DNA of 64,000 bases from Hyphococcus sp. (lineage in GTDB: Bacteria > Pseudomonadota > Alphaproteobacteria > Caulobacterales > Parvularculaceae), in contig JAJFGF010000002.1 in the NCBI GenBank assembly GCA_021776245.1, positions 1-64,000 on the forward strand, given 5' to 3'. A program made the translations under genes and the position numbers. Below, in pieces: positions 35,060-46,189 of the stretch (positions are counted from its first letter, which is position 1; each line of letters begins with the position of its first letter). The notes beneath the pieces are model-generated. The model did not search any database. It was not told the origin of the DNA and saw only the letters and a program-made list of their open reading frames with translations.

Positions 35060-35593
35060 TTATTTCACGCCGATCCAGCGCTGCCGGACTGGTTTCAACA
35101 ATCGATTGGTCAATATGGCGCCCGCGACGCCAAATAAAGCAACGACAATGAAAAATGGCGTCCAGAAATTATCGAAACTTCCAAACAGGCGCGGCAATCC
35201 TCTGGTCGCCGCCTCGGCGATTGCCGCCATCACAAGTCCGAAATAAGACCAGGGCATCATCTGCAGATGCAGGTCGAGCGCCCATGCCGCTTTTGTGGCG
35301 CCGTAAACAACGATGGCGATCACACCGGTCAAAACGGTTGCAAGACTTAGAACTGCAAACAGGTGGAAAAAGTTTGGCGCGCCGGTAAATGTGTACATCG
35401 TCAGCGATGATGCATTTGCCGTCATCATTGCAAATACATAGGTAAGGCCGAGCAGGCGGTGCGCGACGTCTCCTTTTCGCATTAGAAATACCAGCGGGCC
35501 AATCGCCAGCGCTGCAACAGCTGCATAGAGATGATACGCGCCAATCTCACTGTTCGCCCATTCCCAGAACGACAACGCCGCCCGCCAGTCCAT
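35060..35593 (-). CDS. DUF2306-like integral membrane protein
   Basis: A 177-residue protein with about five membrane helices (for example LYAAVAALAIGPLVFLM and LFAVLSLATVLTGVIAIVVY). It contains GDVAHRLLGLTYVFAM and LHLQMMPWSYFGLVMAAIAE, matching the layout of DUF2306 proteins, whose conserved His residues in helices suggest metal or haem binding. Function unknown. Single gene ending at its own terminator. Confidence 0.8.
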   Translation of the reverse strand: MDWRAALSFWEWANSEIGAYHLYAAVAALAIGPLVFLMRKGDVAHRLLGLTYVFAMMTANASSLTMYTFTGAPNFFHLFAVLSLATVLTGVIAIVVYGATKAAWALDLHLQMMPWSYFGLVMAAIAEAATRGLPRLFGSFDNFWTPFFIVVALFGVAGAILTNRLLKPVRQRWIGVK

Positions 35594-35957
35594 GCCCTTA
35601 TTTCCCGTCTATTTTCGCTTATAAGCTTTATATAATAAAGTACTCTGTAAGGCAAGGTATTTCTGAGACAAAGAACAGGATTGCATCCATGCTGATCAAA
35701 AGACTTGCCGCCGGCCGATTGGGTTGAACGATCAGCGATCGACGATCCGCACAGATAAGGATGTAGAGGAGTGGGTTGCCAAAACCACGGACCGTTCACA
35801 GGTCTGTGAGTGATGAGTGGAGGCGCCAACACGCCAAAATGTTGGCGTGAATGCACAATGCGATAAACCGGATAATTGATGCGGTGAATTGAACGGGCAG
35901 GGTCTTTTTTAAATCAAAACGCTTGCCTATCTCTCACTCAAGAGAGGGAGAAAAACA
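35594..35957. other. intergenic stretch, no clear gene
   Basis: 364 bases without a convincing gene. An 8-bp hairpin CGCCAACA/TGTTGGCG lies at about 35824-35847. A short readable stretch near 35730-35815 could be a gene remnant but has no start. TTTATATAATAAAG (about 35627-35640) is probably the promoter of the DUF2306 gene. Confidence 0.4.
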
Positions 35958-36047
35958 ATGACCCGCATTTTTACAGGCCTCACCACCATCGCAGTTTTCG
36001 TCGCCATTGCATTCCCGGCGATCTACGCATTTTCGTCATTCGTATAG
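35958..36047 (+). CDS. 29-residue hydrophobic peptide
   Basis: An ATG at 35958 with an AGAGAGGGAG ribosome site 7-16 bases upstream opens MTRIFTGLTTIAVFVAIAFP and ends AIYAFSSFV with TAG. One membrane helix spans almost the whole peptide. CTCTC (35931-35937) could pair with GAGAG of the ribosome site and so control translation. A nested hairpin follows the stop. The layout resembles small membrane toxins or stress peptides, but no antisense antitoxin could be shown. Confidence 0.5.
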   Translation: MTRIFTGLTTIAVFVAIAFPAIYAFSSFV

Positions 36048-36064
36048 TGCGCAACCTGCCGGTT

Positions 36065-36132
36065 TAGGCGCCGCTTCCCTGATTGCTTTTCCCCCAAAGC
36101 AACCTGACATTCCCCCCGGGAAGCGGCGCCTA
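36065..36132 (+). terminator. nested hairpin after the 29-residue peptide gene
   Basis: TAGGCGCCGCTTCCC (36065-36079) pairs perfectly over 15 bases with GGGAAGCGGCGCCTA (36118-36132). The 38-base loop itself holds TTGCTTT/AAAGCAA. There is no T-tract right after the stem, so a stabilising or regulatory 3' structure is as likely as a terminator. Confidence 0.6.
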
Positions 36133-36385
36133 TCTACTCGTCCAACCCATTATTGCCGCGTCGCGACGCGCGCATCATTGTGTCGTTCGCCGCATGAAAG
36201 GGCTTTGACTGTTTGCGCGTCGCCAAGAAGATGATCGGCCATGACTTTCGCGATCAGGGCGTTCCCTTTGGGCGTCAGATGCTTATGGCCTCTTTCCCAA
36301 TAGAGCTTTTCAGTCAGCGACGCTTTCTACGGGAAGCGGTTCGCGTGAAGAGTGAGATTGGAACAATCGAACGCGACCAAACAAT

Positions 36386-36449
36386 AATTTAGAGCGCATT
36401 CACAAAAAGTGTTTGCGGTTTTTGGGTTCGAATGCGCGACAAAACAATA
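36386..36449. repeat. dispersed palindromic repeat, copy 1 (inverted copy at 51147)
   Basis: AGAGCGCATTCACAAAAAGT then GTTTGCGGTTTTTGGGTTCG and AATGCGCGACAAAACAAT; GCGCATTC and GAATGCGC ends are inverted. The reverse complement, about 90% alike, is at 51147-51206. Just upstream, TCGAACGCGACCAAACAATA (from 36367) repeats the right end 61 bases apart. Confidence 0.8.
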
Positions 36450-36494
36450 ATCTAGGCCACTTTCGCTGATTCAGTGATTTGCGAACATGGTCTG

Positions 36495-36531
36495 GAGCCG
36501 TTCCGTAATTCAGTTCAGAACGGAACGGCTC
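36495..36531. terminator. perfect 12-bp hairpin after the M23 gene
   Basis: GAGCCGTTCCGT (36495-36506) pairs with ACGGAACGGCTC (36520-36531). It lies 27 bases past the M23 stop on the minus strand. It lacks a T-tract, so its stop activity is uncertain. Confidence 0.55.
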
Positions 36532-36557
36532 GTGCAGCGTGCGAGGGGAAATCTGCC

Positions 36558-37745
36558 TCACTCGCCAAATTTCATAAATAATCCAGGATCCTGACCCTGA
36601 TAGAGTGGGGCGGCGTTGGAAAACGAAACCGGCAGGCTGCGTGAATGAAAAGCGTCGGGACCTTCATTAAGTTGAAAATGCAAATGGGTCAGCAGGCTGT
36701 CGCCCGTATTGCCAACGGCGCCGATCACATCGCCTTGCTTCACGCGGTCGCCGATTTTGACGGCGACGGTGCCCAATTGCAGATGGCCGTATGATGAATA
36801 TTCAGCGCGGCCGTTTTGACTGTGTTTGATGGTGATCAGATTTCCCGCTGCCGCCGCGCGGAAATCTTTGGCAAACCGCCCCATTTGATATTTTGTAATG
36901 CGCGCCCGCGCCGCATCCACGCTTTCGCCGTCGCGCCGCAGCAATGCTTCATAGTTTTGGTTCTGGTCATCGATCACGAACACCACTTCACCATCGGCGA
37001 CCGCATAGACCGGCTCGCCGGCGCCGAAATCATCCGCCGCCGATTTCCTGTCGCCATTGTCAATCGCGCCGTCAGCGCCGGTTTTGAAAAAGTCTAGGGC
37101 GAATTCATTGCTGGGAATGAAACGATGATGACTGTTCACATTCGGAAAGGCGCGCATCAACCATGCGCCTTTTAGCGGTGCAATGTAGTCGATTTCCTGT
37201 TCGCGCGGTTTAACTTTCAAACTGCGGCGAGCGGTTAGAATCTCACCGGCTTCGTCGAGAAAACCGGCTGTAATTAAAATCTCCCGGGGCTCCATATCCA
37301 TTGCGAAATATTGTGACGTCGTGATCAAGGCCTCTCCCGGCGCGAGGGTTTCGCCGGCGCCAAGAGCTGCGCCGCCGCCAAGCACAGCGGTCAGCCCGGC
37401 TTCGTTTAATAGTTGCGCATTCAAAAACACCGTAAAGCCCTGGGCCGCCATGCCGGCAAATTCGCGTGTCTGGCCGATGACGCGGTCAACCGGGACATTT
37501 TTGCTCAAAAAGCCTGACCCGTCGCCGAACAGATCCAGTTGCAAACTGGTCAGGGTGATCGTCGTCGGGCCGTCATTATGAATGATGATGGTCTGCACCA
37601 TTACATCAAAATAGCCCTTTCCCGGATTGGCGGAGTTGACGAAGGCATAGCCGTCTGGGGCAACATGGATTTCAGCCGCCATCGCGAAAGAGGAGGCGCC
37701 GCTGAAGGCGCAAACGGCGAATAGTTTTCCGATGATCTTGAACAT
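36558..37745 (-). CDS. exported M23-like protein with altered zinc site
   Basis: A 395-residue protein with a signal peptide (MFKIIGKLFAVCAFSGASS to MAA). Residues about 25-190 are beta-rich with no family recognised. The C-terminal LytM/M23 domain contains AGNLITIKHSQNG, YGHLQLGTVAVKIGDRVKQG, GAVGNTGDS and the HxH pair THLHFQL. The first metal motif HxxxD reads EFALD (in SNEFALDFF), so the first zinc His is replaced and the enzyme may be inactive or use a different ligand, like activator-type LytM proteins. Start at 37745 opens the signal peptide; the frame upstream is open but not coding-like. It lies 91 bases after the AraC-type gene. Confidence 0.82.
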   Translation of the reverse strand: MFKIIGKLFAVCAFSGASSFAMAAEIHVAPDGYAFVNSANPGKGYFDVMVQTIIIHNDGPTTITLTSLQLDLFGDGSGFLSKNVPVDRVIGQTREFAGMAAQGFTVFLNAQLLNEAGLTAVLGGGAALGAGETLAPGEALITTSQYFAMDMEPREILITAGFLDEAGEILTARRSLKVKPREQEIDYIAPLKGAWLMRAFPNVNSHHRFIPSNEFALDFFKTGADGAIDNGDRKSAADDFGAGEPVYAVADGEVVFVIDDQNQNYEALLRRDGESVDAARARITKYQMGRFAKDFRAAAAGNLITIKHSQNGRAEYSSYGHLQLGTVAVKIGDRVKQGDVIGAVGNTGDSLLTHLHFQLNEGPDAFHSRSLPVSFSNAAPLYQGQDPGLFMKFGE

Positions 37746-37836
37746 TGGCGCACCCCGCTTTTTTTTGGTTTGGCTGCGCGTATTTTTGCGGTGAATTCGC
37801 GCGCGCGTCGTTCGGGAACGCGTTTGCGAACGCCGA

Positions 37837-39021
37837 TCAGGCGGGTTTTTCGGCGGGCCGAGCCGATCCGGGCGATGAAACGTTCCTTTTCCGGAAGGCG
37901 CTGGGTGTCTGGCCGGTATTTTTTCGGAAGGCTTCATTAAAGGCGGTCTTGGAATTGAAGCCCGACTGGTAGGCGATGTCGAGAATGCGCGTCGTTGGCC
38001 GTTCGATGAGGAGGCGCTTTGCGTGTTCCACGCGGGCGCTGTTGATATATTCAAAGAAAGACTGGTTCCCGACCCCGTTAATGGCTTCCGACATTTCCCG
38101 CGTTGTCGCGCCCATGAGGTCAGCGAGATCGCGCAGGGTCAAATCCGGCGCCAGAAAGGGTTTCGCCATCCGCATGGTTTCAACGGTTTTTTGAAACAGC
38201 GTCAGGCGATCTTCCGGCGATACAGCCGAGGCCTGATATTTCGGCGCTGGCGGCGCCGCCGCAACCGGCGTCTTTTCAAACTGCGCTGCGGCCGTGACCC
38301 CCATCAGCATCAGCCCGTTCACCATGGCGAGATGCAAAAAATTCAAGACATCGAGAACGCCCCGGGCAAGGGGCAGGGCGCCAAAGAGCCCCCCCGACAG
38401 CGTCCATAGTGCATGAAAGGCAAATATTGCGCCCCACATCACCATCAGCCGTTTCAGCCAGCGAAGGTCGCGATCTTCGACGCGGGAAAACCAGGTTTTC
38501 AATGTGACGCCGTATTGGTCAAGCCGGCGCAGGGCGGCGGCGACATAGCCCAACTGGACGATATCGCCAGTGAGCGGCACGACAAATCTGTGCAACAGCG
38601 TTGAAAAACCACCGGATGCAATCATCGCTGACTTCTCAGCTGTCGTAAGGCTGAAATAAACAGCGAATAGATAGACCGACATCACAGCAAACGGCGCCAG
38701 GTGCCACAGATGGCCCTGGTTCAATCTGAAGCCGGGCCTTACCTTGGCCGTGACAAATAAATAAAGCACCGGCGTCATCAGCGCCTGGATTGGCGCCAGC
38801 AGGAAACCATATTGCGGAAAATGCAGGAGACCGCCGAGCACCTGATAGAGCTGATCGGCTTTTACCGTCGCCATGATTAACAGCGCGGCAATTAAAAACC
38901 CGTTGGAGAGGGTTCCGCGAAACGGCCGCAAGGCCAAAATTGCGGCAAAGATCAGCGCTTGAAACAGCGTTACGACATTGACGACCTGACGCAACGGTAT
39001 TGCAAAATCCGGGCTATCCAT
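37837..39021 (-). CDS. AraC family regulator with membrane N-terminus
   Basis: A 394-residue protein. About seven membrane helices fill residues 15-245 (for example LFQALIFAAILALRPF and MATVKADQLYQVLGG). A linker of Pro/Ala follows, then an AraC helix-turn-helix domain (LTLRDLADLMGATTREMSEA; RILDIAYQSGFNSKTAFNEAF, then RKNTGQTPSAFRK). Such proteins sense signals in the membrane and bind DNA from there. It precedes the M23-like gene on the same strand and may control it. Confidence 0.9.
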   Translation of the reverse strand: MDSPDFAIPLRQVVNVVTLFQALIFAAILALRPFRGTLSNGFLIAALLIMATVKADQLYQVLGGLLHFPQYGFLLAPIQALMTPVLYLFVTAKVRPGFRLNQGHLWHLAPFAVMSVYLFAVYFSLTTAEKSAMIASGGFSTLLHRFVVPLTGDIVQLGYVAAALRRLDQYGVTLKTWFSRVEDRDLRWLKRLMVMWGAIFAFHALWTLSGGLFGALPLARGVLDVLNFLHLAMVNGLMLMGVTAAAQFEKTPVAAAPPAPKYQASAVSPEDRLTLFQKTVETMRMAKPFLAPDLTLRDLADLMGATTREMSEAINGVGNQSFFEYINSARVEHAKRLLIERPTTRILDIAYQSGFNSKTAFNEAFRKNTGQTPSAFRKRNVSSPGSARPAEKPA

Positions 39022-39170
39022 GCGCGCAGCATAGACGATACAGGCTGCGGAGTGTAGGCGGGTTTTAACCCGCCATTACTGCGCGCCTCCTGGACGATTC
39101 CCAACCTTGCGGCGCATTTTCCAGACATTATATATGGGGGGAGAAACCAATCCAACGGAAGGGGTTCGCC

Positions 39171-39479
39171 ATGCGCATCATCCTTGGAATACTTGCCTGG
39201 TTTTTCGCACTCGCCGCAGTTACCCGTGGCGCGATCACTTTATATGGCGTCTGGCTGGCCGCCACATTAGAGTCAGTGGCCTGGAATATCAGTGCTGAAG
39301 ACCTCATCACCGAGCATTTGGGCTTCATCAATTGGGCGCCGGATCTGGCGAGAAATATTCTGCCGGATCATTTGGTCGAGGCCATATTGGGCCAGCCCGC
39401 ACTTGTGATCACGCCGCTGGCTGCAGTGATCGCGGCGGCGCTCTCTTACATGTTCTTCAAAATGTCCCGCAGCCGTTAA
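39171..39479 (+). CDS. small membrane protein, unknown
   Basis: A 102-residue protein with membrane segments at residues 3-30 (ILAWFFALAAVTRGAITLYG) and 78-96 (ALVITPLAAVIAAALSYMFF), joined by a soluble acidic loop. It ends KMSRSR. The ribosome site GGAAGGGG lies upstream of ATG 39171. No family recognised; an open frame on the opposite strand is a shadow. Confidence 0.6.
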   Translation: MRIILGILAWFFALAAVTRGAITLYGVWLAATLESVAWNISAEDLITEHLGFINWAPDLARNILPDHLVEAILGQPALVITPLAAVIAAALSYMFFKMSRSR

Positions 39480-39614
39480 AGATCCGGCCGGGCGCTGCTG
39501 ATGCATCGCTGCGACGCCCTGCCTTTTGTCTGGCGACGGATATTTTTGGCTTTTTGCGCTCCATGCGCCGCCTCTGCTATGACGTATGCCAGGACAGATA
39601 GAGGGCGGTGAATT

Positions 39615-39920
39615 ATGACAGACCTTAGCAACGAGATGCGCGACAAGCTTGATGCAGCGACGTTCCGCCGGCTGCTCTCCCATCTCGACAGTCACAAAGA
39701 CGTTCAAAATATCGACCTGATGATTCTCGCTGATTTTTGCCGTAATTGCCTCGCAAACTGGCAGCGCGATGCGGCGGCGGAAAACGGGATTGAGATGACC
39801 ACGGACGAAGCCCGCGCGCGCATCTACGGCATGCCGTATGGGGAATGGAAAGAAAAATTCCAGAAGCCTGCAACGCCGGAACAAATGGCGGCATTTGAGG
39901 CACGACGCCCGAAGAAATAA
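39615..39920 (+). CDS. DUF1244 family protein
   Basis: A 101-residue protein matching the alphaproteobacterial/gammaproteobacterial DUF1244 family: AATFRRLLSHLDSHKDVQNI, then DLMILADFCRNCLANW with the conserved Cys pair (CRNC), and IYGMPYGEWKEKFQ. The small helical fold is known from structural genomics; function is not. A shortened second copy is at 41228. Both share the opening MTxLSxEMxDKLDAA. Confidence 0.85.
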   Translation: MTDLSNEMRDKLDAATFRRLLSHLDSHKDVQNIDLMILADFCRNCLANWQRDAAAENGIEMTTDEARARIYGMPYGEWKEKFQKPATPEQMAAFEARRPKK

Positions 39921-40118
39921 ACCCGCGCGCCCTGCCGGGATATCCGGGCGCCAGATCCGGCGCGCCGCTTGTCCCGCGGCAAAATTTATTGAATCACAGC
40001 AATTTCCTGCGGGTGGCGGGTTCGTGTCATAGTGGTGACGGGTTCCTGACGTGGTGATCTGGCCCCTTCGTCAGGATAATGGGGCTTCTTCAGCAGCCAT
40101 ATCGAATGGAGACGAGCG

Positions 40119-40580
40119 GTGAAGATAAAAGTCAATGCGGACAAGATAAAAGCGTGGAGAGAAGAGCGCTGCTGGTCTCAGGAACATTTGGCAGACATCG
40201 CGGGGATCAGCTTGCGAACGATTCAACGCATTGAAAAAGGGCAGCTTGCCTCCCGTGAGTCTGTCATGTCCCTGGCAGCGGCATTTGACGTCGATGTCAG
40301 TGTTCTGACGCTCGATATTGACGGCGAAATTGAAAAAACTGTCACGCGAGAGGAAGCAAGAAAAATGCTGGAATTCAAAATGTCGTTTTGGATCCATATG
40401 GCGAGTTATGTGCTCGTTATGGGCATCCTTCTGATGATCAACCTGGCCGGCACACCGGATCATATCTGGGTTTTATGGCCGGCAATCGGCTGGGGGATTG
40501 GGGTCCTTGCCCATGGCGCCACGGTCTTTATGGTCGGCGCCATTTCCAGGACGGAAAAGCAGATGCGAGATCTCGATTGA
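40119..40580 (+). CDS. XRE-type HTH regulator with 2TM domain
   Basis: A 153-residue protein. Residues 5-65 form a Cro/C1-type helix-turn-helix (WSQEHLADIAGISLRTIQRI, then EKGQ). The C-terminal ~75 residues hold a two-helix membrane domain of the 2TM type (FWIHMASYVLVMGILLMINL; IGWGIGVLAHGATVFMVG). A membrane-bound regulator is inferred; the target is unknown. The start is GTG at 40119. Single gene. Confidence 0.85.
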   Translation: MKIKVNADKIKAWREERCWSQEHLADIAGISLRTIQRIEKGQLASRESVMSLAAAFDVDVSVLTLDIDGEIEKTVTREEARKMLEFKMSFWIHMASYVLVMGILLMINLAGTPDHIWVLWPAIGWGIGVLAHGATVFMVGAISRTEKQMRDLD

Positions 40581-40767
40581 TGACGGCGATGGCTATGTGA
40601 AAGCGGCCGACAACATTGCGTTCGCCACAAATTGCGGATCGGGAATTTGATCCGGGCTTGACCTCGATGAGACATCGGCGCTTTCCTTGCGAAAGTCTCA
40701 ATCTCACGCTTTTCAGACATCACGCAGTCGCGTAAAAGCGCGAAATCAAAACTTTTGAGAAGACTTA

Positions 40768-41151
40768 ATGGAATTCAAATCGATTACTGCGGCAACTGGT
40801 CCAAGCGCATCCGGCGGATACTCGCAGGCTGTTGAAGTATCAGGCGCAAGGCGCCTCTTGTTCGTAAGCGGTCAGATTCCAGTAGATACGAACGGGTCTG
40901 TTCCGGGGCGCTTTGAAGATCAAGCGCGCGTCGCTTGGAAGAACATTGAAAAACAACTCATCGCGGCAGATATGACGTTGGCGAATATCGTAAAGCACAC
41001 AACCTTTCTGGCTGATCGCAAATATCGAGACGTCAATGGCGAAATTCGTCGGGAAACCCTTGGCGCGCTATCGCCAGCGCTCACGGTCGTTATTGCGGAA
41101 ATATATGATGAGGATTGGCTGCTTGAAATTGAAGCCATCGCAGCCGGGTAG
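40768..41151 (+). CDS. Rid (YjgF/YER057c/UK114) family protein
   Basis: A 127-residue protein with the family signature (RRLLFVSGQIPVDTNGSVPG; FEDQARVAWKNIEKQLIAAD; LLEIEAIAAG). RidA hydrolyses reactive enamines, but its key arginine in the ARLP motif is missing here (IAEIYDEDWLLEIEA), so it belongs to another Rid branch, perhaps with different activity. Start ATG at 40768. Single gene. Confidence 0.88.
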   Translation: MEFKSITAATGPSASGGYSQAVEVSGARRLLFVSGQIPVDTNGSVPGRFEDQARVAWKNIEKQLIAADMTLANIVKHTTFLADRKYRDVNGEIRRETLGALSPALTVVIAEIYDEDWLLEIEAIAAG

Positions 41152-41227
41152 AAAACTATTACCCTTCCGCCACAATAGACGGGACTGAATGACCGTGTTT
41201 GGTCAAACCTGTTGAAAGCGAGGAAAA

Positions 41228-41413
41228 ATGACAAACCTTAGCGGCGAGATGAGCGACAAGCTTGATGCGGCGGAACTCGGGATCGAGATCACGAAGGATG
41301 ATGCGCGAACGCGCATCTACGGCATGCCTTATGGGGAATGGAAAGAAAAATTCCAGGCTCCCGCGACGCCGGAGCCGGTGGCTGCGTTGGAGGCAAGGCG
41401 CGCGAAGAAATAA
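41228..41413 (+). pseudogene. shortened DUF1244 copy with internal deletion
   Basis: A 61-residue frame that opens MTNLSGEMSDKLDAAE, then jumps to LGIEITKDDARTRIYGMPYG and ends EARRAKK. Compared with the 101-residue gene at 39615 it lacks about 42 internal residues, including the CRNC cysteines. Both ends stay in frame and a GAGGA ribosome site is kept, so it may still be translated. Probably a decayed duplicate. Confidence 0.7.
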
Positions 41414-41508
41414 ACGCGCGCCTTGCACTCGTTGGTCTGCTAATACTTCAAACCAAAAGCCCTTATGACCTTTGTGTGTTTTTATTGAAGAAGAAATCTG
41501 CGCATGGA

Positions 41509-44440
<2,932 letters not shown>

Positions 44441-45103
44441 ATGCCGAAGACTGCCCTAATTCTCGGGATTCTAGTTGTGGTTTGTATGTTGGGGGACAGG
44501 GTTGGATGGTATTTTGACGGACTGGCGTTTTCTAAGTCCTGGTTCTACCCGACGGTGCTACTTCCCATCACACTTATCTTAGCGTTGGGATACATTGGCG
44601 CGTTAATCGCGACGGTTGTATCGGTGTGGCGCAAGAAGATCAGATTTGGACAGCTGTTTATACCGGCAATAACACCATTTCTGGTGTTCGCCATTCCCGA
44701 GTTACCGCTACCTGGATTCACCGATGGTTTGCGGCATGCCGTAAACAAGAAGTTAGAGCGCAATAAGCTAATTGAATTTGCCGAACAGGCCAAGTTGATC
44801 GCGGGCGCCGAGAATCTAGAGCGTGGGGTATGGATTCCTGGTGGGGCTTATCCGTTTGATGCGGAAAGCTCGGCAGAATGGAAAATGCTGAAGGATATCT
44901 ATCCTGAAGCGTTTGCATTGACTGGCCAGCTGCCTCGATTCGTTATTTCCTCAGACGAAGTGCGCGTCGTATACGGAGGCGCCTTGGCTAAACACTGGGG
45001 TTACACAATCGTTGACGATGATATGTGCCCAATTGACCGACTTTCGGCATCTAACTGCCAAAGAGTCTATGAAAATATTTGGGTATATAGCGATATCTAC
45101 TAG
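44441..45103 (+). CDS. membrane protein with soluble C-terminal part, unknown
   Basis: A 220-residue protein with three membrane segments (about 3-20, 37-60, 75-95; for example LILGILVVVCMLGD and LLPITLILALGYIGALIATV) and a soluble C-terminal half after residue ~100 (FVISSDEVRVVYGG, DDDMCPIDRLSASNC). The ATG at 44441 is preferred to TTG 44420. After its TAG stop the same frame stays open for 68 codons. No family recognised. Confidence 0.62.
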   Translation: MPKTALILGILVVVCMLGDRVGWYFDGLAFSKSWFYPTVLLPITLILALGYIGALIATVVSVWRKKIRFGQLFIPAITPFLVFAIPELPLPGFTDGLRHAVNKKLERNKLIEFAEQAKLIAGAENLERGVWIPGGAYPFDAESSAEWKMLKDIYPEAFALTGQLPRFVISSDEVRVVYGGALAKHWGYTIVDDDMCPIDRLSASNCQRVYENIWVYSDIY

Positions 45104-45310
45104 GGTCGGCTTAGCGGGTGTGAGTTCAACGGATCATTGCAACACTTTAGTTTTTATAAGAACTGGAGTGACATCGATGAAGCAACGCCGTCGGAAGAGT
45201 GGGCGAAAGCACCGCACAAACATCCGGCGCTTTTTTCAACGATATCGCCCCACTATTGCCATTCAGCCGATTCAAACCATATGCTGTGTGACGTTTCAGC
45301 AGCTCAATGA
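45104..45310 (+). other. in-frame open extension after the TAG of the 44441 gene
   Basis: Reading on in frame past the TAG at 45101 gives 68 codons with ordinary protein composition (NGSLQHFSFYKNWSDIDEAT, HPALFSTISPHYCHSADSN) before TGA at 45308. It may be the lost end of the 44441 protein, cut by a nonsense mutation, or chance. No separate start is convincing. Confidence 0.35.
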
Positions 45311-45365
45311 TCGCGGCGGGCTTCTTTGATGGGTGCGGACCCGGAACGGGCAGAAAGAAGACAAG

Positions 45366-45665
45366 GTGGTAAAAATTCCTAACGACAATAGCGCCCGGGA
45401 TGTTCACATCCACGACCCCAGCGCTGATGTTGAAGCAATCACGTCACCGGAGTCGATCCTGACGTCCGCGCGGCTGTCTGACAATGAGAAGATATCGCTT
45501 TTGCAGCAGTGGGAATATGATGTCCGGGAAATGCTTGTGGCGGAAGAAGAAGGTATGGGCGACGCCGACGGCGATCTGCTTTCGCGCATCATCAATGCGC
45601 TCACGGCGCTCGGCGACGGGCCGGATGCGGAGCATTCTCCGCCGACAAAACAAGGCGGCGTTTAG
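45366..45665 (+). CDS. small alphaproteobacterial protein, unknown
   Basis: A ~99-residue acidic soluble protein. The core SPESILTSARLSDNEKISLL, QQWEYDVREMLVAEEEGM and LLSRIINAL resembles small proteins found in many alphaproteobacteria next to stress or ferritin-like genes (recalled pattern; no name assigned). Start codon uncertain: GTG 45366 (AAAGAAG upstream) or GTG 45333. It is 28 bases before the ferritin-like gene and probably co-transcribed. Confidence 0.65.
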   Translation: MVKIPNDNSARDVHIHDPSADVEAITSPESILTSARLSDNEKISLLQQWEYDVREMLVAEEEGMGDADGDLLSRIINALTALGDGPDAEHSPPTKQGGV

Positions 45666-45693
45666 GCCGTTATCCGATTTTTAAAAGACGGGA

Positions 45694-45963
45694 ATGTCGA
45701 GCGAAACATTGCATGCGCCGCGGGAACAACTAAGCAAACAGACGCTGACGCTGCATTACGCAATCACCTCCCTTATGGAAGACCTGGAAGCGGTTGATTG
45801 GTATCGCCAGCGCGCTGACGACTGCGATGATGCGTCGCTTAAAAATATTCTTCTGCACAACATGCGCGAGGAAATGGAGCACGCCGAATTTGGCCTGACT
45901 GCAATACCGCTTGCAAAAAAATGCGCGCCGGAACCTGTACTTGTGATCGTCTTGCGCTTTTGA
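45694..45963 (+). CDS. encapsulated-ferritin-like protein with atypical C-terminus
   Basis: An 89-residue protein. Residues 1-70 closely follow the encapsulated ferritin pattern: SLMEDLEAVDWYRQRADDCD, LKNILLHNMREEMEHA, giving the Glu, Trp-Tyr, and ExxH iron ligands. After EHAEFGL the sequence (IPLAKKCAPEPVLVIVLRF) no longer matches the usual EWLRR...YLF tail and there is no targeting peptide, so a frameshift or truncation is likely. No encapsulin shell gene is seen within this window. Confidence 0.72.
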   Translation: MSSETLHAPREQLSKQTLTLHYAITSLMEDLEAVDWYRQRADDCDDASLKNILLHNMREEMEHAEFGLTAIPLAKKCAPEPVLVIVLRF

Positions 45964-46189
45964 ATTTTGACTTGAGGAATTTAGGTTAATTTTCGCCCTG
46001 GCGGTGAAATCCTCCTGGCGACTGCCCATCCCAGTTGTAAGTACATGTTATTATACATGTTTTTTAGGGTGCGGTGCAAAAATGCGATTGACTCGCAATT
46101 AGAATTGTGGAAATTTCGCGCTGTTGAGGCCGGTTGGTCCCATCTGAGTGGCCCGGCAGTTCGGGCGGTTGCGTTAAAGGTGAGACACG

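Noticed and set aside
39273-39884. 203-codon minus-strand frame over DUF1244
   Set aside because: Overlaps two plus-strand genes with ribosome sites; contains no known domain.
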